A stretch of DNA of 64,000 bases, taken from Nepenthes gracilis (Eukaryota > Streptophyta > Magnoliopsida > Caryophyllales > Nepenthaceae). The stretch is from the NCBI GenBank assembly GCA_033239525.1, contig BSYO01000009.1, positions 17,877,299 through 17,941,298 on the forward strand, in the 5' to 3' direction. Below, piece by piece: positions 59,545 to 64,000 of the stretch (the first letter of the stretch is position 1; every line of letters starts with the position of its first letter). Under the pieces are notes generated by a model. The model did no database searches, was not told where the DNA came from, and saw only the letters and a program-made list of their open reading frames with translations. The position numbers were made by a program, and so were the translations under genes.

Positions 59545-62500
59545 TGAAATGATTCCTCTCAAGTTGGAGATAACTTATCCTGTGGACCAACTTCTCAGTT
59601 ACCTCGATATTTCGTAATATAGAGTCTCCAACTTCGAAAGTCGACGACATTATTTTTTTATTATAGTACCGAGTGACTCTTTACTAATAGACTACCGATT
59701 GGATACATGTTGTTTCTCCAACTTCATCTAAGAGATCCAAGTTTTATCTTAGAAGCTTGGAATTTTGGCAATGACTAAAGTTTTTATTTAGTAATTCGAC
59801 AATCCTATCTCCACCGGAATTACAACTTTTATTCTAAAATAGAGACTAAAGAGTATTTCCAAAGTTGGCTCTCTTAGAGTCACTCGGTAAACCTATAGAA
59901 CGGATGAAAGTTCATTTAGCCAAGTGCTTCCAGCCTTATTTAGCTTTATTTTTAATCCATTCACTATCATCCGATTTGTTACATCTACCTACTCGTTTGT
60001 TTAGGTGTAGGAGATTGATGTGTAGACCAATCTTTTGCTGATACAATGCTTTGTGAGTATTTTGCCACAGAGTTAGATACTATTGTCTGTTTTTATGACT
60101 TCTAATATCCTAAATGTACAGACAATATTTTGGTGTTCAAATTCGATTACAATCTATTCTATAATCATTGCCAATGTGAATGATTATATCCATTTTATTA
60201 AATAATCAACCGCAATGATAACAAATTTTCTTTGCTCACTTTCTATTGAAAATAGACCCAGCATGTTCAACTCTCATTATGCAAATGGCCAAGGAGCCTG
60301 CAAAACCTGAAGTTCTAAGTGCGGTTGCCTAGGAGCATTGACATGAATTTGATAGTTTTCATACTTCTTGATTAACTCTATTGGTCTTTTTTCATGGTCA
60401 GCTAATAGTATTCCTATTACATAATTTTGAATGCTAATTTTTTGCCCCTACTTATGCTCCACATATAAAAAGATGCACCTTGTAGATAGTGTAATCAACT
60501 TCTATGGGAGTAAGACAACACAAATAAGGTTTTAAGTACCCTCTCCTATATAGTATCATGTCCACTAGTTGTACTAATTGGTCGTTTTTATAATACACTT
60601 TGACCCCACGAGGCCATCTAGAAGCACTCCATTTTAAAGGTATCTTTGATATGGGATCATTCAAGTTATCTCATCAGATATTTGAAGAATTTTATCATAT
60701 TCTTCGATACTAGATTTTTAAAGCATTTCTCTCATATCCCAAACATACTATTCAAGACTATAGGATGTTGCCATGTTAGAAATTTGATCGACTTTTCAAT
60801 TATCTTCCCTTGGGATATGAATAAATTCAACTTTATCGAAGAATGACTTGAGACCACACACTTTGTAAAGATATCACGGAAAGTCTAGGTTGAATACTTC
60901 AAAATTAGCTAATACTTGATTGCCTATTAATTCAAAATCACCGTAGACGATCAAATTTTTGGTGATACATTCTTTTACCAACTTTAAATTAGTTAGTAGA
61001 GTATCATATTCTGCCACAACATTTATGGTTTGAAAGCTAAATATTATTGAGTATTTAATCTTGAATCCATCAGGTGCTATCAATATTATTCTAGATCTAC
61101 TTCCTAATTGTGAAGATGGCCCGTCGACATGCAAAATTCATGTGGTAGGTGCTTGGGATTGTTCTCATGTATTCATTTGTCACTTCTGAGATTGGGGTTG
61201 TCTTTATCATAATAAAGTCCATGAAGGTTTGACCCTTTATGAAGGGTCGTACTCTAAATTCTATGTTAAACTCACTTAATTTAATAGACATTTTTTATCA
61301 TGTGTATGGATATTTTTGGTTTCTATGAGATCTCTTTAATGATTGATTAGTTAAGACCACAACCATGTGAATCAGAAAATAAGGTTGGAGCTTACTCACA
61401 ATGAAGATCAAGGCTAAGGCGACCTTTGGTACTCGCACATATCATGCATGTGTGTCTAATAGGATCTTGCTAATATAATATACCGGCTACTAAATATCTT
61501 TCTCTTCCCTAATTAGAATGATACTCAATATTATTTCTGAGATAGTTAGGTAGAGATATAACTCTTTACCCTCATTATGGCAAGTCAATAGAGTTGGATT
61601 TACTAGATATTTTTCCAACTCTTAGAAAACTTGTTGGCAATCCTCTGTCCATTAGAAATCATTTGCCTTTCCTCCTATAAATGCCTTGGAGAATAGGAGA
61701 TATCTTTTGGTTGACTTAGCTAGAAATCGGGATCAGGCAGTGGGTTTTCTATTCATCCTCTAAATTTCTTTGATAGTCTAAGACGACTCCATATCTATTT
61801 TGGATTTGATCTTCTCCGAGATCGCCTCTATCCCTTATTGAAAGATAGTGAATCTCAAGAATTTATTGGCAATCAACCCAAATACACATTTGCTTAAATT
61901 TAATTTCTTTTGGTATACTCTGAGTGCTCCAAATGCCTAAGCCAATTCGTAAATATGATTGTTAGCAAGCATGCTTTTAATAAGTATGTCATCAACATAA
62001 ACTTTCATATTGTTTTTAATCTAACACTTGATCATTTTGTTTACCAAATTTTGGTATGTCACTAGAATATTTTTCAATGCAAATGACATTACTTTGTAAT
62101 AGCAGATTCCCTGATCTATCATGAATTGAGTCATTTTCTCATCTCTCAAATTCATTCGGATTTGATTGTATATTCTATAAGTATCTATAAAACTTATTAG
62201 TTGATTGTTAGACATTGAGTTCGCCAATTAGTCATTCCTTAGCAATTGGAAATTATCATTTGGATATATTTTATTCACGTCAATGAAGTCGACACACATC
62301 CCCCACTGTTCATTGCTCTTGTTGACAAATGCAATATCAGATAACTAATCTGGATTGCTTACATCTTTGGTAAATCCAACATCAGCCAATTTCATAACCT
62401 CTTTGCAGATAACAATTAGAATTTTTACAGAGGAATTTCGTCTTTTTTGACCAATTGGTCTATGCCATGGAATGAAGTTCAAATTTTGAACCATTATTTT

Positions 62501-62700
62501 AGTTAGCATACCCAACATGTCAACCAGATTGTAAGTAAAAACATTTGAATTGTTCCATAAAAACTCAATTAACCTTTCTTTCAAAATCTCAACTTAATGA
62601 ATAATAGATATGGATACATTTATCTATGTTCATCGAGTTCAATGGAATTTGGAGAAGTGACTATTCGGGTTTAGCCTGCTAAAGTGAGTTCTCACACCAA
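59545..62700 (-). pseudogene. Ty3/gypsy (Tat-like) pol remnant: RT, RNase H, integrase
   Basis: On the minus strand the order is RT, RNase H, integrase. RT pieces include ERLIEFLWNNSNVFTYNLVD (62345-62584), ISFIDTYRIYNQIRMN and CYYKVMSFALKNILVTYQNL (62021-62227). RNase H pieces include IKLSEFNIEFRVRPFIKGQ (61097-61291) and MHVDGPSSQLGSRS (60874-61134). The integrase zinc-binding region reads MILYRRGYLKPYLCCLTP (60452-60664). A WPFA block and an IIAVDYLIKWI block follow near 60150-60270, and the C-terminal TFEVGDSILRNIEV near 59610-59650. Stops and frameshifts are frequent. No gag was recognised. Confidence 0.85.
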
Positions 62701-63192
62701 AAATTAAATTCTTTGACTAGCTAAGGAGGAGCTATTTTACTTATTTGCATCATATAACTTCATCCAATCATCCAATTATCTAATATCCTTTGTCTTCACA
62801 AATCCCATATTTACTTGAAAACTTCCCTTGGACCAGTTCATTGTGAAGTTCGCACAATGGGTCATCCTATGGTTCCATTTAACTTTTTAAAACCCTAGTT
62901 TAATAAACATATTGAAATAGAAAATAATTTTTAAACATTCATTATCAATAAAAATTTATTTTAATTGGTAGTTATGTACTTTCTCAAAAATAACTACAGA
63001 TATAATAAAAGGATCGGAATGGAAAGAGATTACATATACTATATCATCATTATTAAAAAGATTACTCAACATTTTTAATTAGAAAAAAAATAAATAATAT
63101 ATTTTTATATATAATAATAAAATAATAATGTTAATAATAATAAAATATAATTATAATAACAACAACAATAATAATATTTACGACTACAACTA

Positions 63193-63216
63193 CTATTATT
63201 ATTATTATTATTATTT
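63193..63216. repeat. ATT trinucleotide microsatellite
   Basis: An uninterrupted (ATT)n run of about seven units lies in an AT-rich region that also holds AAC/AAT repeats just upstream (63157-63178). Confidence 0.85.
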
Positions 63217-63589
63217 TAGTTGTGGTGACTTGAACCCAAGTCTCTGGACCAAACCTCAATTAACTATGCGAAAAATCTAAAATTATTAAAATTATTAATT
63301 ATTCATTATAAATTTTAATATCCATCAAGATAAGTGAACTCAAAATTAAAATGCCATTAATTATTAATTCTCTAAATATAATATGAATATAATATCCAGT
63401 ACAGCTATCAAAATTAAGGGATGCAACCCCAACTATAAATATTCAATCACTCAAAAATAATAATAGTAAAAAAAATATTTTTCATACTCTCTCATAAGCT
63501 GATAACTTCAGAATAAACATATATATTTTTATATACATACAATGTATATTTTATAAATATAAATATGCTATATAAATACATATAAACAT

Positions 63590-63736
63590 ACATCCACACA
63601 CACAAACACACATTTCACCAACCTACCTTTACATAATTACCCCCAAATGCTTATAATAATAGGCATGCTCACATCACACGCATGCACACACACACACATT
63701 TATACATACACATAATCTCACACGCATCATATACTT

Positions 63737-63769
<33 letters not shown>

Positions 63770-63775
63770 CATTTG
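63590..63775. repeat. CA/TA microsatellite cluster
   Basis: Several CA runs (63595-63612, about 63685-63700, 63736-63755) are followed by a TA run (about 63756-63770). The minus-strand open frame at 63674-63883 is low-complexity translation of these repeats. Confidence 0.9.
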
Positions 63776-64000
63776 TATAATGCACATATGCGCCCTACTA
63801 TAAGCATGGTTAGCTATTCCAAAATTATGTATATGTGTATACTCCAAGCTAGAAATACAGTAGATATTGGGATATATTGCCACCAGTGTAGATAAATTGA
63901 GAGGAAAAGATGAAATGGTGATAACAATATCAAAGTGGACAAACGAAAAATTACAAAATAAAGAGATAAGATATAAAAATTTTATATGAAAAATTCTTTT

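Larger units (their letters stand above)
62701..64000. other. AT- and microsatellite-rich end of the window
   Basis: Part of this stretch (62701-62900) may still be upstream pol sequence of the gypsy element. Beyond it, AT-rich DNA with simple repeats contains no recognised gene. Confidence 0.45.

Noticed and set aside
63674..63883. Cys/Val-rich minus-strand open frame at the window end
   Set aside because: Low-complexity translation of CA and TA microsatellites.
54074..64000. Search for the P450 C-terminal half
   Set aside because: I found no ExxR or heme-binding motif on either strand, so I did not annotate a second exon.
1..64000. tRNA, rRNA, CRISPR arrays or organellar insertions
   Set aside because: No tRNA-like box pairs, rRNA segments or regular short-repeat/spacer arrays were seen. 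The regular repeats near 39-41 kb have no unique spacers.

Overview
The window is nuclear DNA of a flowering plant, most likely a eudicot. The evidence is spliced genes with GT-AG introns, plant-specific families (purple acid phosphatase, A20/AN1 stress-associated protein, CYP94-type P450), very AT-rich spacers, and heavy loading with Ty1/copia, Ty3/gypsy and LINE remnants. No bacterial, organellar or CRISPR-like feature is present. I cannot name the species.

Only three host genes are supported. (1) A five-exon purple acid phosphatase on + (1126-7213, 445 codons) with all seven metal-ligand residues. (2) A single-coding-exon A20/AN1 zinc-finger stress-associated protein on - (11103-11597), with a probable 5'-UTR intron and one A20 cysteine lost. 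(3) The N-terminal part of a CYP94-like P450 on + (53474-54094). Its homology stops after about 200 residues, and it is followed by about 10 kb of transposon debris, so here it is a broken or interrupted gene.

The rest is a nest of transposons. Left part: a possible LTR (7693-8745), a solo gypsy LTR with a perfect 5-bp target duplication (9840-10767), and a full-length degenerate copia element on - with matching target duplications (12671-17934), about 0.4 kb upstream of the zinc-finger gene. Middle part: an AT-rich MITE-like repeat (20803-21338) with an inverted relative at 42739-43326; an RNase H-like pseudogene split by a solo LTR with GAACT duplications (22866-24106); a LINE reverse-transcriptase remnant (25430-26880, -); a scrambled gypsy fragment whose RT/RNase H and integrase pieces face each other (28005-29227); LTR-like GC islands (30.0-31.6 kb); and a deleted copia derivative (34206-36315).

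The GC-rich block 36425-41176 stands out. I read 38938-41176 as the 5' LTR (minus strand) of a Tat-like gypsy element whose U3 carries a roughly 51-bp minisatellite of about two dozen units and a second array alternating 26- and 28-bp units. It is followed on the minus strand by a recognisable primer-binding site and an internal part with three further tandem-repeat blocks. Right part: a second copia element with perfect GAAAG duplications and a deleted RT/RNase H (45320-50234), a second copy of the solo LTR family (51423-52252), two more Tat-type LTRs (54668-55370, 55432-55963), and a degenerate Tat-type pol on - (59545-62700). The window ends in microsatellite-rich AT DNA.

The three host genes show no functional link with each other. 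I found no new multi-gene system. The most unusual content is the repeat-rich LTR at 39-41 kb, the shared LTR motif that ties four dispersed LTRs together, and the nested or rearranged insertions.
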